Below, in pieces: positions 37,068-46,969 of a DNA stretch of 64,000 nt. A program made the translations under genes and the position numbers. A model generated the notes under the pieces. That model ran no database searches, was not told the origin of the DNA, and was given only the letters and a program-made list of their open reading frames with translations. Source of the stretch: Leptospira ilyithenensis (GTDB lineage Bacteria > Spirochaetota > Leptospiria > Leptospirales > Leptospiraceae); contig NZ_RQHV01000001.1 in the NCBI RefSeq assembly GCF_004771005.1, forward strand, positions 1 through 64,000, written 5' to 3'. How positions within the stretch are numbered: position 1 is the first letter of the stretch; every line of letters begins with the position of its first letter.

Positions 37068-37664
37068 TTAGCCGACCCATTTGGGATACAATTCAGAATC
37101 CACACCTAACAGATTAAATATCCTGCCGGAAATAAAATCCCCCAGATCATCGAGGGTTTTCGGTATTTGATAAAATCCGGGTGAAGCTGGCAGTATGATT
37201 GCACCCGCTTCGTCCAGAGACAATAGATTGCGAAGGTGGACCCGATTGTAGGGGGTCTCTCTCGGTACTACAATGAGTCTTCTTCTTTCTTTCAAACTCA
37301 CATCGGCCGCGCGTTCGATCAGATTTTCCGTCAAACCAGCGTTTATCGAGGCAATTGTTTTCATACTACACGGAACAACTACCATCGCATCCCATACATT
37401 GGAGCCGCTTGCTATATCGGAACCTATATCGTGAAAATTGCGAATGTGAAATTTATGTTTTAGTTCGGGTTTCCATTTAGTTTGGATAAAATCCAAAACA
37501 TCCTCAGGTTTGGAAACGGAGGTTTCGTATTCTTCGGAAAAAATCCGAAGCGAAGGCGGACTGACAATAAAATAGGATTCGCCGGGGATTTCGGAAAGAG
37601 CTCGCAAAAACCTTGCAGCGTAGATCGAACCGCTTGCCCCTGCCAATGCGACAACTAACTTCAC
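37068..37664 (-). CDS. ubiX: UbiX-family flavin prenyltransferase
   Basis: UbiX prenylates FMN to make the cofactor of UbiD-type decarboxylases. The 198-residue protein has the family motifs '[19 protein letters not shown]', '[17 protein letters not shown]' and '[19 protein letters not shown]' with '[13 protein letters not shown]'. ATG overlaps the ubiA stop (ATGA), so it is coupled to a UbiA prenyltransferase. Together they act in quinone (probably menaquinone) synthesis. No ubiD is in the window. Confidence 0.92.
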   Translation of the reverse strand: MKLVVALAGASGSIYAARFLRALSEIPGESYFIVSPPSLRIFSEEYETSVSKPEDVLDFIQTKWKPELKHKFHIRNFHDIGSDIASGSNVWDAMVVVPCSMKTIASINAGLTENLIERAADVSLKERRRLIVVPRETPYNRVHLRNLLSLDEAGAIILPASPGFYQIPKTLDDLGDFISGRIFNLLGVDSELYPKWVG

Positions 37665-38572
37665 TTAAATGAAATTCCGGAAGAAAGTTTGATTAAAAAT
37701 TCGGACCATTTGTCAATCAAAATGGCAAAGAACAACACAACACTGATCCAAGAGTTGATTTGATAAAACCGGGGAGGAAGTTCTTTGGAACGGTGATTCC
37801 AGGAAAGTCTATGTTCGTAAAACAGCAAAAATGCGATGATAGAAAGAACCAAGTAGTATAAAATTCCAAGCTCAGCAAACCTTCCGGCAAAACTGAATCC
37901 GAAAAGAGAAAGCACATGCAGAATAACGGCAATAATGCGGGATTTTTTTTCGCCGAACTGGGAAGGAATGGAATGCAAACCTTCCTTCGCATCGAAATCC
38001 GCATCCTGGATGGCATACAGAATATCAAAGGCTGAAATATGAAAAAGCAGCCCCAAAGAAAACAGGATGGGAATCGTATCTATACTTTCCGTCATCGCAA
38101 TCCAGGCACCGAGAGGGGCGAGGGAAATGGCAAGACCCAAAACCAAATGACAAAAAAGAGTAAACCTTTTGGTCAAAGAATATAGAAACAAAACAAATAA
38201 AGCCGGAAAGGATAATAAGAATGCCAGCTTATTGATAAAAAAACTGGAGAAGATAAATATAAATGCTGAAAGACCAATGAAAAGAAGTGCCGAGAGTTTG
38301 GAAATTTTTCCGGAAGGGATCTCTCTTTTTTCCGTCCGGGGATTTCTTTCATCGATTTCCGCATCCACATAACGGTTAAATCCCATTGCAGCACTACGGG
38401 CACTCACCATACAGATAACGATCAGAAGTCCTATGCGAATCAAATCCACTGTTTCAAGAGGGGACTGTAAGTACGCCAAGATAAAAGAGATTCCCGCAAA
38501 AGGGAGGGCAAAAAGAGTGTGAGAGAGTTTAACCATTTGTCCGTAGAGAATAATATTTTTAAAGATGTTCAT
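37661..38572 (-). CDS. ubiA: UbiA-family aromatic prenyltransferase
   Basis: This integral membrane enzyme attaches a polyprenyl chain to an aromatic acid in quinone synthesis. The 303-residue protein has about eight transmembrane segments and both Asp-rich motifs: '[18 protein letters not shown]' and '[16 protein letters not shown]'. It is cotranscribed with ubiX. The exact substrate (4-hydroxybenzoate or a futalosine-pathway acid) cannot be told. Confidence 0.88.
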   Translation of the reverse strand: MNIFKNIILYGQMVKLSHTLFALPFAGISFILAYLQSPLETVDLIRIGLLIVICMVSARSAAMGFNRYVDAEIDERNPRTEKREIPSGKISKLSALLFIGLSAFIFIFSSFFINKLAFLLSFPALFVLFLYSLTKRFTLFCHLVLGLAISLAPLGAWIAMTESIDTIPILFSLGLLFHISAFDILYAIQDADFDAKEGLHSIPSQFGEKKSRIIAVILHVLSLFGFSFAGRFAELGILYYLVLSIIAFLLFYEHRLSWNHRSKELPPRFYQINSWISVVLFFAILIDKWSEFLIKLSSGISFK

Positions 38573-38668
38573 GGCAGGAGACTAACGTGCCCATTCCTTA
38601 GACTGTTTTTAGATTTTTTGGTTCATTTGAGGACCAATTCAACCGTTCTATTCCATAGAGTCCCATCA

Positions 38669-39487
38669 ATGAAGATACTTATTCTAGCACTTTTTTTCCT
38701 ATCTCTGTCTTTTCCTCTCTTCAGTCATCCTTCCGAAGCGGATTTACCCATCAAAATCTTCTTTCACTGTGGAAAGGACGCTCATACCCAAATGAACCGG
38801 GAGGGCAGAGGTGGACTCGGCGCCATCCTCCAATGGGTAGAATCGGAGAAGTTGGATTATAAAAAGAAAAACGGGAAAGCTTACTTGTTATTTCCTTTCC
38901 TGGACAAAAACGATAAAAAACTGAAAAACTATCCTTATGACGGTTACCAAGAGGAAAAACAATCCGTAATCGAAACCGGACCCGTTAAACTTGGATTAGG
39001 TTACCTTTCTTCTTTCGCCAAGCTGGAAGATTATTTTGATTACGACGGTTGGATTTATTTTGTAAAAGAGTCGGAAGAGATCCTTCTTGCTACTACTGAA
39101 TTTCCAAAAGACCCGAACTTCCCCATATTTTTACTAGGAGAACCTGGCAAACGCGCCAATTTCAGATACCTTGCTAATGTACATCAAATTACCTGTCCGA
39201 ATGATTTCGGAAAATTGGGAAGTTTGGAACTTTATTTTCGCAAAAGGAATTTAATCCGAATTCATCACGAGGTGGTTTCAGTCAACTTGGAAGATCGCAA
39301 TCGCTCTTGGAGAAAAAAACACGAATCCGTAAAGGAAGAAGAACTACCGGTTGCTACTGTCAGTCAACAGAATACGAAGGGCAAATCTTCGAAAGACAGC
39401 AAGTCGAACACTCCGTACGCCTCGCTTGGCAATTCTTACGACCGAGAAATATCAGGTACAGAGAAAGGTTTCTCCAATACTCCTTAG
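38669..39487 (+). CDS. Exported protein with antisense 3' overlap, unknown
   Basis: The start is the ATG at 38669 ('MKILILALFFLSLSFPLFS'), a clear signal peptide; the longer upstream frame is not supported and runs antisense to ubiA. The mature part of about 250 residues has no known domain and ends in a Lys/Ser/Asn tail ('KGKSSKDSKSNTPYASLGN'). The last 128 bases overlap the end of nth on the opposite strand, whose iron-sulfur motif occupies the same DNA. Confidence 0.6.
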   Translation: MKILILALFFLSLSFPLFSHPSEADLPIKIFFHCGKDAHTQMNREGRGGLGAILQWVESEKLDYKKKNGKAYLLFPFLDKNDKKLKNYPYDGYQEEKQSVIETGPVKLGLGYLSSFAKLEDYFDYDGWIYFVKESEEILLATTEFPKDPNFPIFLLGEPGKRANFRYLANVHQITCPNDFGKLGSLELYFRKRNLIRIHHEVVSVNLEDRNRSWRKKHESVKEEELPVATVSQQNTKGKSSKDSKSNTPYASLGNSYDREISGTEKGFSNTP

Positions 39488-40013
39488 GAATCAATTCCAT
39501 CATTTCTCTTTCGATTTTGACTGGGTCGCTAGCCTCGGTTAAACCAATTTTTTTTGTCAGTCGTTTGACATGGGTATCGACTACAAAACCCTCCGAAATT
39601 CCATAGAGCTCGCTTAACACTACATTGGCGGTCTTTCGGCCGAACCCAGGCAGAAGAATCGCCTCTTCCAAAGTCCTGGGAATCACTCCTCCGAATTTGG
39701 AAACGAGCATTCTCGCAAAACCTTGTATGTTTTTGGCCTTGTTATGATAAAAGCCTGTGGAAAAAATTTTCTTTTCTATATCTACAAGCTCCGCCTTGGC
39801 GAAAGACTCCAGACTCGTAAATGTTTTGAATAATTCCGGTGTGACCTCATTGACTCTTGCATCGGTGCACTGCGCCGACAATATGACTGCGATCGCAAGC
39901 TCATGAGGTTGTGAATAGGTAAGCGGAGTTTCCACCACACCAAACTCGTCGGATAACAGGCTGTATAGATTTTGAATGAATTCGGGAGAAGGTCTTTTCC
40001 TGGCCTTTTTCAT
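39360..40013 (-). CDS. nth: Endonuclease III, DNA glycosylase/AP lyase
   Basis: Nth removes oxidised pyrimidines and cuts the abasic site. The 217-residue protein has the helix-hairpin-helix 'LLPGFGRKTANVVL' with the catalytic lysine, the aspartate in 'GFVVDTHVKRLTKK', and the C-terminal 4Fe-4S ligands in 'CQARRTECSTCCLSKIC', spaced C-x6-C-x2-C-x5-C. The length is normal, so its end, overlapping the convergent exported-protein gene by 128 bases, is genuine. Confidence 0.93.
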   Translation of the reverse strand: MKKARKRPSPEFIQNLYSLLSDEFGVVETPLTYSQPHELAIAVILSAQCTDARVNEVTPELFKTFTSLESFAKAELVDIEKKIFSTGFYHNKAKNIQGFARMLVSKFGGVIPRTLEEAILLPGFGRKTANVVLSELYGISEGFVVDTHVKRLTKKIGLTEASDPVKIEREMMELIPKEYWRNLSLYLIFLGRKNCQARRTECSTCCLSKICPSYSVD

Positions 40014-40034
40014 AAGACCAGGTTAGATAAAAAA

Positions 40035-40331
40035 CTATTTTGCGGAAGAAACTTTTGCAGCGGCAGCAGAACCAACGCCGATATATTTTTTAGGCTCGAT
40101 TGCTTTGATGTCTCCGCCATGGTCTTTGATCGCATTCTTGAGACCTTTTTTGCGCAAAGTTCTAAGTGCACGTGTGGAAATTTTCACACGAACCCATCTG
40201 TTCTCGTCTTCTAAAAAAATCTTCTTAGTAATAACGTTGACCTTCCAAATACGACGGTCTTTTTTATGTGAGTGGGATACGTTATTCCCCGCAGTCGTTC
40301 CTTTTCCAGTTACAACACATCTTCTTGCCAT
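40035..40331 (-). CDS. rpmB: 50S ribosomal protein L28
   Basis: The 98-residue protein starts '[19 protein letters not shown]' and contains '[16 protein letters not shown]' and '[16 protein letters not shown]', the L28 hallmarks. It is longer than the typical 75-80 residues because of a C-terminal Ala/Lys extension, common in spirochaetes. It is upstream of nth in the same direction. Confidence 0.95.
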   Translation of the reverse strand: MARRCVVTGKGTTAGNNVSHSHKKDRRIWKVNVITKKIFLEDENRWVRVKISTRALRTLRKKGLKNAIKDHGGDIKAIEPKKYIGVGSAAAAKVSSAK

Positions 40332-40351
40332 ATGATTTCCCTTTGCTTTCG

Positions 40352-41125
40352 CTATGATTTTGTACCCAATTTTTGGGTCAATTCCAAACGAATCTTTTCT
40401 TGGAAGAAGCGGAATGCTTCTTCCGGAGTATTTGCATAAGAAAAAAGATCAAGATCATCTTCATTGATAAGCCCATATTCCGCAAGAACGGGGAAATTCA
40501 CCACTTTATCCCAAAATTCCTTTCCGTATAACAAGATGGGAATTTTCGTTTTTTTCTCGGTTTGCACCAAGGTCAAAACTTCAAACAATTCATCGAAGGT
40601 CCCAAAACCACCAGGAAAAGCAACAATCCCCCGGCAATGTTTCATAAACCAAAGTTTTCTCATAAAGAAGTAATGGTATTCAAAAGAAAGTTTGGGGCTG
40701 GCATAAGGATTTGCGTGCTGCTCAAAAGGAAGTGCGATATTCAACGCGATGGACTCTCCACCGGCATCGGATGCCCCTCGGTTTCCCGCTTCCATAATCC
40801 CAGGCCCTCCTCCCGTAGAGATAAATAGTTTTCTACCGGGAAATTCACTGTCAAAATGATTGCCCCAATCGGAAAGAAGTCTCGAAAATTCCACTGCTTC
40901 TTCATAGTATTTCACCAAAGGAAGAAGTCCTTTGTGTAAGGAACCGTTTGCATTTTTTTTGCCTTCCGGGCTGGGAATGCGCGCCGAACCAAAAATAACA
41001 ACAGTGTCCGTTACCCCATGTCGGATGAACTCTGCCTTTGGGTGCAGATATTCCGATAAAATACGAAGGGATCCGGCATCGTCTCCCCATAAAAAATCTT
41101 TGTTTTCAAAGGCTAATGTTGTCAT
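40352..41125 (-). CDS. LOG-family protein (TIGR00730, lysine decarboxylase-like)
   Basis: LOG proteins are nucleotide phosphoribohydrolases. The 257-residue protein shows the family motifs '[19 protein letters not shown]' and '[19 protein letters not shown]' (PGGxGTxxE). The start is the ATG at 41125 because AGGAG lies just before it; the longer frame lacks this. It is divergent from the gene at 41162. The natural substrate is unknown. Confidence 0.88.
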   Translation of the reverse strand: MTTLAFENKDFLWGDDAGSLRILSEYLHPKAEFIRHGVTDTVVIFGSARIPSPEGKKNANGSLHKGLLPLVKYYEEAVEFSRLLSDWGNHFDSEFPGRKLFISTGGGPGIMEAGNRGASDAGGESIALNIALPFEQHANPYASPKLSFEYHYFFMRKLWFMKHCRGIVAFPGGFGTFDELFEVLTLVQTEKKTKIPILLYGKEFWDKVVNFPVLAEYGLINEDDLDLFSYANTPEEAFRFFQEKIRLELTQKLGTKS

Positions 41126-41161
41126 TCTGCTCCTAAGATCGGCGATTTCCCATACTAAAAG

Positions 41162-42130
41162 ATGAAAATCCTTCATAAATTGATTAAATTCGGAAAAGGC
41201 GTAAAATTCAAAATAGAAAGCCAACAAATAGAAGTTAGTTTCTACACTGATTCCGTTCCTTTAAGCGAAAAAGATCTGAAACAAAGGTTCGCAGAAGAAT
41301 GGGACGATTTTTCCGAAAAGAATCTTTTCCATTTCATAAGCTTTGATTGGAAAATCCATCCCAAACCTATAGGAAAAAGTCAAATCGAACTTTATGGAAC
41401 TCGAAAGCTGGATTCATTCTCAAAATTTCATTATCTTTTATTTCCCAATCACTATATAGGCCGGGAAAGGATTCATTTAAAGGAAAAAGCAAATTTATTT
41501 CTGGGAATTCCCCCGAAGGCATCTGCGAATAAAAAATTCATAAAAGATAAAATCCATAATCTTTTCCGTACTCCCAGAAGGATCTTTTGGAAAGAAATTT
41601 CTTTCCAAAAATTTGAAATCCCAAAATCGGAAACTCATTCATTTTCAAATGCCGACTTTCTTCCCCTTCTGAAAGAAGGCCAAATGACTCTCATTGTCAA
41701 ATGGGCAAGACTTACCCGGATTTCCTATCTATTGAAACTGACGACTTTTGACAGGCCCTCTCCATTGGTTGGAGAAATATTTTTGAAATCCAGAAGGAAA
41801 TTTGCGGAAGGAAGTTTTGGCGAGTCCTGTTTTGTTTCTTTGGGTTATTTTTTGCCTAATGAGAAAGATAATTATTTTCTTTCCTACTGGGGTCTAACAC
41901 CGGTTATTGATAAAGAGTGGCAGCAGTATGCAATGCCGCAAAACCTGAATGAAACGGAAGACCTGGATTTTTACGGCCTTACGCAAGACATTTGGTTCGG
42001 GCAAATTCTGATCTCCAAAGGAATCAAATTCAAAAAGAAAAAGAATTTAGTCTTTGTCACTGAGGCTTCCGAAGTCTGCAATTCCGGTTATGAAAAAATA
42101 TTTTTGGAATCTACATGGGAACTTTTTTAA
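41162..42130 (+). CDS. Hypothetical protein, unknown
   Basis: The 322-residue protein is basic, with many Lys, Phe and aromatic residues. It has no signal peptide, membrane segment or domain I recognise. Its ATG is 36 bases from the divergent LOG gene start. The stop codon overlaps the stop of the convergent HTH gene (42127-42130). Codon use is like that of its neighbours. Confidence 0.6.
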   Translation: MKILHKLIKFGKGVKFKIESQQIEVSFYTDSVPLSEKDLKQRFAEEWDDFSEKNLFHFISFDWKIHPKPIGKSQIELYGTRKLDSFSKFHYLLFPNHYIGRERIHLKEKANLFLGIPPKASANKKFIKDKIHNLFRTPRRIFWKEISFQKFEIPKSETHSFSNADFLPLLKEGQMTLIVKWARLTRISYLLKLTTFDRPSPLVGEIFLKSRRKFAEGSFGESCFVSLGYFLPNEKDNYFLSYWGLTPVIDKEWQQYAMPQNLNETEDLDFYGLTQDIWFGQILISKGIKFKKKKNLVFVTEASEVCNSGYEKIFLESTWELF

Positions 42131-42339
42131 GAAGTCTGACGTCCCGGGCGCCATTTTTTTGCCAGATCATCCAAGATCACAAAACGGGAATTTTTACCAA
42201 TGACTACTTCATTCAGTTTCCTGTCCTGAAGTGCCCGATAAACAGACGTTCTACTGGTGCTCTTTTTTTCTGCGAAGTATTTGATCTCTAAAAGATTCTT
42301 ACTCATTCGTTTGCAAGTTTGTATAATCGTATCAGTCAT
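42127..42339 (-). CDS. Small excisionase-like helix-turn-helix protein
   Basis: The 70-residue protein contains 'LLEIKYFAEKKSTSRTSVY', 'RALQDRKLNEVVIGKNSRF' and 'VILDDLAKKW', the layout of HTH_17/MerR-like excisionase-family DNA-binding domains. The ATG at 42339 is favoured; 42306 is possible. No integrase or prophage lies nearby, so it is probably a free-standing regulator rather than an excisionase. Confidence 0.7.
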   Translation of the reverse strand: MTDTIIQTCKRMSKNLLEIKYFAEKKSTSRTSVYRALQDRKLNEVVIGKNSRFVILDDLAKKWRPGRQTS

Positions 42340-42387
42340 CGTTTGGCGAACCTTGACATTTAGACGAAAAATCACTACCTTACTTGG

Positions 42388-43302
42388 CTAAAAACTCTCC
42401 ATTCTAATAAAAAATTCTATGGTTTTTTGTTCTTTTTTAGGTAAAACCACAGGGTTTGACTCGGAAAAATGCAAAAAATTTCCAGTGGAGGTCATAGGCT
42501 CGATCGCAATCGACTTTCTATCCCCGGGAATGTAAACTTGGTAAAAATTTCCCCCTCCTACTAAAATTTTCTCTTTTCGGTTCATGGAAAAAAAACCGAA
42601 ATAGGATGATTTTGGATCCTTATCCTTTGCCATAAAAAGCGAATCGTAATGTTTTCCCTCCAATTTTACTTCTTCTTCCAAACGGATTTTTTCTTTGGAG
42701 ATTTTTTCAGGAAGTAGATAATCGCCTAACTTCACTTCGTAAAAACCGGTCCCGAAAAGATACAGATCGTCTATGTTTTCTTCATTTCCCCAACGAAAAT
42801 AGGGATGAATTCCCAAAGCGAAAGAAAAATCTTCTTCCGAATGATTTTCAATCTGATAACGGATCTTTAGTTCATGATCCGTTAAAATATAGGTTTCCGT
42901 CAGATCAATGGATTCTAGAAAACAGTTTTTCCATTCCACGGGCAGTTCAAAACCGAAACTGACAATACTTGACATATCCGAATGGGATTCCGAGAGAATC
43001 TTACGATTTAAGTTATGAAATAACCCGTGTAAGGAGACTCCGTTCCCGTCAGTCAACCAATGTATGCTGGGATAAAAAGGCGCTACTGCCCAAGGATTGG
43101 GTTTCAAACGATTGACCCAAGGAAACATGAGAAAAGATCCGGATGCAAAAAAAGGATCGGGTGATTTATAGCCAGCAATGACGGAAAGCTGGGAAAAATC
43201 CACGGGAGAAGAAAGTATAAGGTTGATCCATTGCCCTCCGGAGTCGGGTAAAATGTCGAAATAAGCCTTTTTTGTTTTTAGTCGGTACAAATGAGACCTC
43301 AA
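42388..43302 (-). CDS. Aldose 1-epimerase-like protein
   Basis: The 304-residue protein has the beta-sandwich layout of galactose mutarotase-like enzymes: 'GQWINLILSS', 'LMFPWVNRLKP', 'LHGLFHN', 'ALGIHPYFRW', 'VYIPGDRKSIAIEPMTS'. The catalytic histidine could be the one in 'GIHPYFRW', and the glutamate of 'AIEPMTS' matches the family base. Specific sugar substrate unknown. It starts with a TTG at 43302. Confidence 0.8.
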   Translation of the reverse strand: MRSHLYRLKTKKAYFDILPDSGGQWINLILSSPVDFSQLSVIAGYKSPDPFFASGSFLMFPWVNRLKPNPWAVAPFYPSIHWLTDGNGVSLHGLFHNLNRKILSESHSDMSSIVSFGFELPVEWKNCFLESIDLTETYILTDHELKIRYQIENHSEEDFSFALGIHPYFRWGNEENIDDLYLFGTGFYEVKLGDYLLPEKISKEKIRLEEEVKLEGKHYDSLFMAKDKDPKSSYFGFFSMNRKEKILVGGGNFYQVYIPGDRKSIAIEPMTSTGNFLHFSESNPVVLPKKEQKTIEFFIRMESF

Positions 43303-43342
43303 AAATGATTGAATCCAATCTTTCCGATCTTACAAAGGTTCT

Positions 43343-44335
43343 ATGTCCTTAAGGAAGCATTTTTTTAGTGTCCTCACAATTGTTTTTTCCCTTACATTCC
43401 TTCAATCCTGCATCATTGGCCTTCCCTCTTTGGCAGGAACAAAAGCAGATTTCGAAGAAAAACTGATCTCCGGTTCCGACAAAGATAAGATTCTAATTAT
43501 TCCTGTTGAGGGAGTGATCAGTGATGAAAGCAGAGAGTCTTCTCTCTTCGGAAGCGGAACGGAGTCTATGGTCGCAAGGATCAAAGAATCCCTTAAATTC
43601 GCAGAAAAGGATCCGAATATCCAGGGAGTGATTCTTAAGATCAACTCCCCCGGCGGAACCGTCACTGCAAGTGATATCATCTACCAGGAAATTCAAAAAT
43701 TCAGAATCAAAAAAGGGATTCCTGTTTTTTCCGCCTTTATGGATACCGCTGCAAGCGGAGCCTATTATATTGCAATGAGTACGGATTCCATCGGTGCCCA
43801 TCCAACAACTGTTACAGGGTCGATCGGAGTGATCATGCAGGGAATCAATGTCAAAGAAGGATTGGATAAGATCGGAGTGAAAGATCAATCCATTACTTCC
43901 GGAAGCAACAAAGCAATGGGCTCTCCCCTAATCGAACAATCTCCCGAACAGAAAAAAATCCTACAATCCATTGTAGACGGTTTGTATGATCGTTTTTTTC
44001 AAATTGTAAAAAAAGGAAGACCGAACGTTTCGGAAGCTAGGCTGAAAGAAATTTGTGACGGTAGGATTTTTACGGCGGAACAGGCAAAGAAGGAAGGACT
44101 GGTAGATTTCATCGGTTACTTCGACGATTTTCAAATTCAATTGATGAAACATCCTAAATACGGCGGACATAGAGACGGCAATCCTCGATTGATCATTTAC
44201 CAACGCGGCCGGGGAAAAGTTGAGAATATTTACCAGACCATGGATTCTTCCGAAAAACAATTTCAATTCGGAATTGTGGAAAAACTATTCAAACAAAATT
44301 CAAACGCAAAGTTCTTTTATCTTTGGGATCTATAG
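43343..44335 (+). CDS. sppA: Signal peptide peptidase SppA, lipoprotein form
   Basis: SppA is a serine protease that degrades leftover signal peptides. The 330-residue protein has a lipobox 'LTFLQSC', so it is anchored as a lipoprotein. The catalytic serine lies in 'DTAASGAYYIAMS' and the lysine in 'GSNKAMGSP'. 'LKINSPGGTVTASDIIYQE' is the conserved oxyanion-loop region. A short single-domain form. The start has AAAGG upstream. The MBOAT gene follows after 12 bases. Confidence 0.9.
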   Translation: MSLRKHFFSVLTIVFSLTFLQSCIIGLPSLAGTKADFEEKLISGSDKDKILIIPVEGVISDESRESSLFGSGTESMVARIKESLKFAEKDPNIQGVILKINSPGGTVTASDIIYQEIQKFRIKKGIPVFSAFMDTAASGAYYIAMSTDSIGAHPTTVTGSIGVIMQGINVKEGLDKIGVKDQSITSGSNKAMGSPLIEQSPEQKKILQSIVDGLYDRFFQIVKKGRPNVSEARLKEICDGRIFTAEQAKKEGLVDFIGYFDDFQIQLMKHPKYGGHRDGNPRLIIYQRGRGKVENIYQTMDSSEKQFQFGIVEKLFKQNSNAKFFYLWDL

Positions 44336-44347
44336 GCCGCCAAATAA

Positions 44348-45775
44348 ATGTTATTCAATTCGATTCCCTATCTCATTCTATTTGCTTTAACCTATATTAT
44401 TTACTGGAATATCCCTCAAAAAGGAAGAAAGACCTTATTACTCACTTCTTCCGTTATTTTTTACGGGTATTTCAGTTTTACTTTTTTGTTTCACTTTCTT
44501 GCGGTGATACTTGTCAACTACTGGTTTAGCGAAAGAATTTTCAAAAAGAAAGAAGAAGGAAAATCCGACAAACTTCTACTAACGACGATTGTCGCTTTGA
44601 ACGTAGCCAACCTTGCGTTCTTTAAGTATTTTTATTTTGTAACAGGAAGCGTTTATTCGATCACGGGTTGGACGCAAGCAAAAGCTTTTACTGAATCCTG
44701 GAGTATATTTTTACCTCTCGCCATCAGCTTCTACACATTCCAAGTGATTGCTTTGCAAGTGGACATTCATAGAGGGATCTTAAAAGATAAAATCAGTTTC
44801 CAAGATTACTTTTTGTTTATCTTGTTTTTCCCGCAACTGATCGCAGGTCCCATCATGCGATCTGACAATTTCATTCCTCAAATCGACCATCCGGAGATCG
44901 ATTCGGATAGAATGAAAAAAGGTCTTTTCCTTCTTATGGGAGGGCTTTTCAAAAAAGTAGTCATAGCGGAAAATATTGCTCCGATCATTGCACCGATCTA
45001 TATGGATCCGGGTAAGTATGATAGTTTTTCCCTTTTATTTGCTAATCTTGGTTTTGCGATGCAGGTATATTGCGATTTTTCCGGTTATACGGATATGGCG
45101 CGCGGATCTGCCAATTTACTCGGTTACGAAATTCCTGAAAACTTCAAGGGACCTTTTCTCGCACAAAGTTTCAGAGATCTTTGGAGCCGTTGGCATATTA
45201 CACTTTCCTCCTGGCTCAGAGATTACCTCTATATCCCTCTCGGTGGCAGCCAAGGAACCGTATTTCGTTCCAACCTCAATATGTTCATCACTATGTGTCT
45301 CGGAGGGCTTTGGCACGGTGCCAACTGGGCGTTCGTAGCCTGGGGGGCTTATCTGGGAGCTTTTTTATGGATAGAAAGGTCTCTGTATTTGGCCCGGGGC
45401 AAAAAGAAATTATTACCGGATAGTCTTCCTTTTGTAGGCCTTATCAGAACCATTTGCGTGTTTTTTATATTTTCCTTTTCGGGAGTTTTCTTCCGGGCGG
45501 CAGCTCGTGGAGACGAATCCATGAATGTTGTTTACGAAGTTTTCAAAGGAATTTTGACTTTTAGAAATGTGGGAGATACTTTGGACCGGGTCAACGAACT
45601 ACCTATGTTTGTTGTGATCGGGCTATTTTTCAACTGGCTCCAATATTCGGATGTAGCCTATTCAAAACTCAAACCTTACCAAAATTACCTACTCCCTGCA
45701 TTTGCAGTTGTTATGCTGCTACTTATGGGAATTTTCGGAGACGGTGGACAAGATTTTATCTACTTTCAATTTTAG
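44348..45775 (+). CDS. MBOAT-family O-acyltransferase (AlgI/DltB-like)
   Basis: The 475-residue membrane protein has about ten transmembrane segments and the MBOAT core: 'QLIAGPIMRSDNFIPQI', 'DFSGYTDMARGSANLLGY', 'RDLWSRWHITLSSWLRDYL' and 'CLGGLWHGANWAFVAWGAY', with the conserved catalytic histidine of the last motif. Such proteins move acyl groups onto exported polysaccharide. The usual AlgJ/DltD partner is not seen downstream. The following gene starts with TTG 22 bases after the stop. Confidence 0.9.
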   Translation: MLFNSIPYLILFALTYIIYWNIPQKGRKTLLLTSSVIFYGYFSFTFLFHFLAVILVNYWFSERIFKKKEEGKSDKLLLTTIVALNVANLAFFKYFYFVTGSVYSITGWTQAKAFTESWSIFLPLAISFYTFQVIALQVDIHRGILKDKISFQDYFLFILFFPQLIAGPIMRSDNFIPQIDHPEIDSDRMKKGLFLLMGGLFKKVVIAENIAPIIAPIYMDPGKYDSFSLLFANLGFAMQVYCDFSGYTDMARGSANLLGYEIPENFKGPFLAQSFRDLWSRWHITLSSWLRDYLYIPLGGSQGTVFRSNLNMFITMCLGGLWHGANWAFVAWGAYLGAFLWIERSLYLARGKKKLLPDSLPFVGLIRTICVFFIFSFSGVFFRAAARGDESMNVVYEVFKGILTFRNVGDTLDRVNELPMFVVIGLFFNWLQYSDVAYSKLKPYQNYLLPAFAVVMLLLMGIFGDGGQDFIYFQF

Positions 45776-45797
45776 TTTTTCAAAGGAGATCCCGGCT

Positions 45798-46478
45798 TTG
45801 TTATTTGTAAAAAAAACAATCAGGGATCTCTTCTTTCTTATAGGGGTTTTATTTTTCTCTTCTTTCTGCTATCCAAAGACAGAATGGATTCGAAACCTTC
45901 CTCCCGATGCGGCTTCCAACAAATCAGATCGGATAAAAAAAAATCCTATCCCTCTGGGAATCTATCTTCGTCCGAGTGAAAAAAAATCTCCGATGAAATC
46001 TCTTTCCCATCATTACGAATGGACCGAATCGATTTATATTTCCAAGGGAAACCAATTCACGAAAGAATATCGTGAAAAAAACGAATCCCCCGACGAAACG
46101 AAATTCAAAATCATCTCAGGAAAAGGAAATTATAAACAGCAAGGTGTTTGGGTGTTATTCGAAACAAATTCCATTCAAAAAATAGAATGTTCCCCGGAAA
46201 AAACAAAATGGAAAACGGAGGATTGGAAAAAAACAAATCTATGTTCTCATTCCCCTGATTCGGTTTCTTTTTCCCATTCTCTGCTCTATCATTATAAAAC
46301 GGAAGATCAATCTCTAGCGCCGATGCAATACGAATCAGGATACACCGAATCCAGTTTCGGAATCGTTTGGGAATCCAAGGAACCTTACAAGGAAGATATT
46401 TTATTTAAAAAAGCGCGGGATAAGTTTACAAAAAAAGAATTCCAACCTCACGTCTATTACTACGGGAGGTTGGATTGA
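45798..46478 (+). CDS. Exported protein, unknown (after MBOAT)
   Basis: The frame extends into the MBOAT gene, but the best start is the TTG at 45798, preceded by AAAGGAG at 45782-45788. The 226-residue product then begins with a basic/hydrophobic signal sequence ('LFFLIGVLFFSSFC') and a hydrophilic, Lys/Ser-rich mature part. It could be a lipoprotein (Cys in 'FSSFC') but the lipobox is poor. It is probably cotranscribed with the MBOAT gene and so may act on the same polymer. Confidence 0.65.
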   Translation: MLFVKKTIRDLFFLIGVLFFSSFCYPKTEWIRNLPPDAASNKSDRIKKNPIPLGIYLRPSEKKSPMKSLSHHYEWTESIYISKGNQFTKEYREKNESPDETKFKIISGKGNYKQQGVWVLFETNSIQKIECSPEKTKWKTEDWKKTNLCSHSPDSVSFSHSLLYHYKTEDQSLAPMQYESGYTESSFGIVWESKEPYKEDILFKKARDKFTKKEFQPHVYYYGRLD

Positions 46479-46528
46479 TTCAGGAAAGAATCGAAGAGGG
46501 TAACCATCTCTAGAAAAGAATCATAACA

Positions 46529-46969
46529 TTATTTGAAAGCGAGTAACTCGCACGCTCTTCCGTAAGCAACATGATCGTTCGCCGCTTTTGTTGCATACTT
46601 GGAAACACCATGAGCTTTGAAAGCAAGACTTGCTTCTTTTGCGCGAAGGGATGCTTCACAGTAATTTCCTGCTTTGAAATCAGCACCGGAAGAAAGATAG
46701 AGAATCGAAGCAAAACTCTTGTGAGTTTTTAAACCGATTGCTTCGCGAATCTTCAAAGCACGTTTGTAATGGGAAGATGCCAATTCGTATTCTCCGAGGC
46801 TTTCTTCTTCGGAGGCAACTTTCACTAGCTCGTTGGAAATCTCAGTAAGAGTCTCTTTATCGTAAGTATTCAAAAGAGAGTTCACTTCTTCGTCGTTTAC
46901 AGTCATTTCGAATGCTGACAAAGACACCGTGAATCCTACTATAGTTGCCAAACTGATTGCTAGTTTCAT
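46529..46969 (-). CDS. Small exported TPR-like protein, unknown
   Basis: The start is the ATG at 46969, with GGGAGA upstream; the longer frame is not needed. The 146-residue product has a signal peptide ('KLAISLATIVGFTVSLSAF'), then helical pairs such as 'LGEYELASSHYKRALKIRE' and 'FKAGNYCEASLRAKEASLA' typical of TPR units. It may act in the periplasm. No named family is recognised. Confidence 0.7.
   Translation of the reverse strand: MKLAISLATIVGFTVSLSAFEMTVNDEEVNSLLNTYDKETLTEISNELVKVASEEESLGEYELASSHYKRALKIREAIGLKTHKSFASILYLSSGADFKAGNYCEASLRAKEASLAFKAHGVSKYATKAANDHVAYGRACELLAFK

Noticed and set aside
42127..42339. HTH protein as evidence of a prophage or integrative element
   Set aside because: No integrase, phage or transfer genes nearby; the surrounding genes look chromosomal.
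45702..45797. ATG start for the exported protein inside the MBOAT gene
   Set aside because: The TTG at 45798 has an ideal AAAGGAG and starts at the signal peptide.
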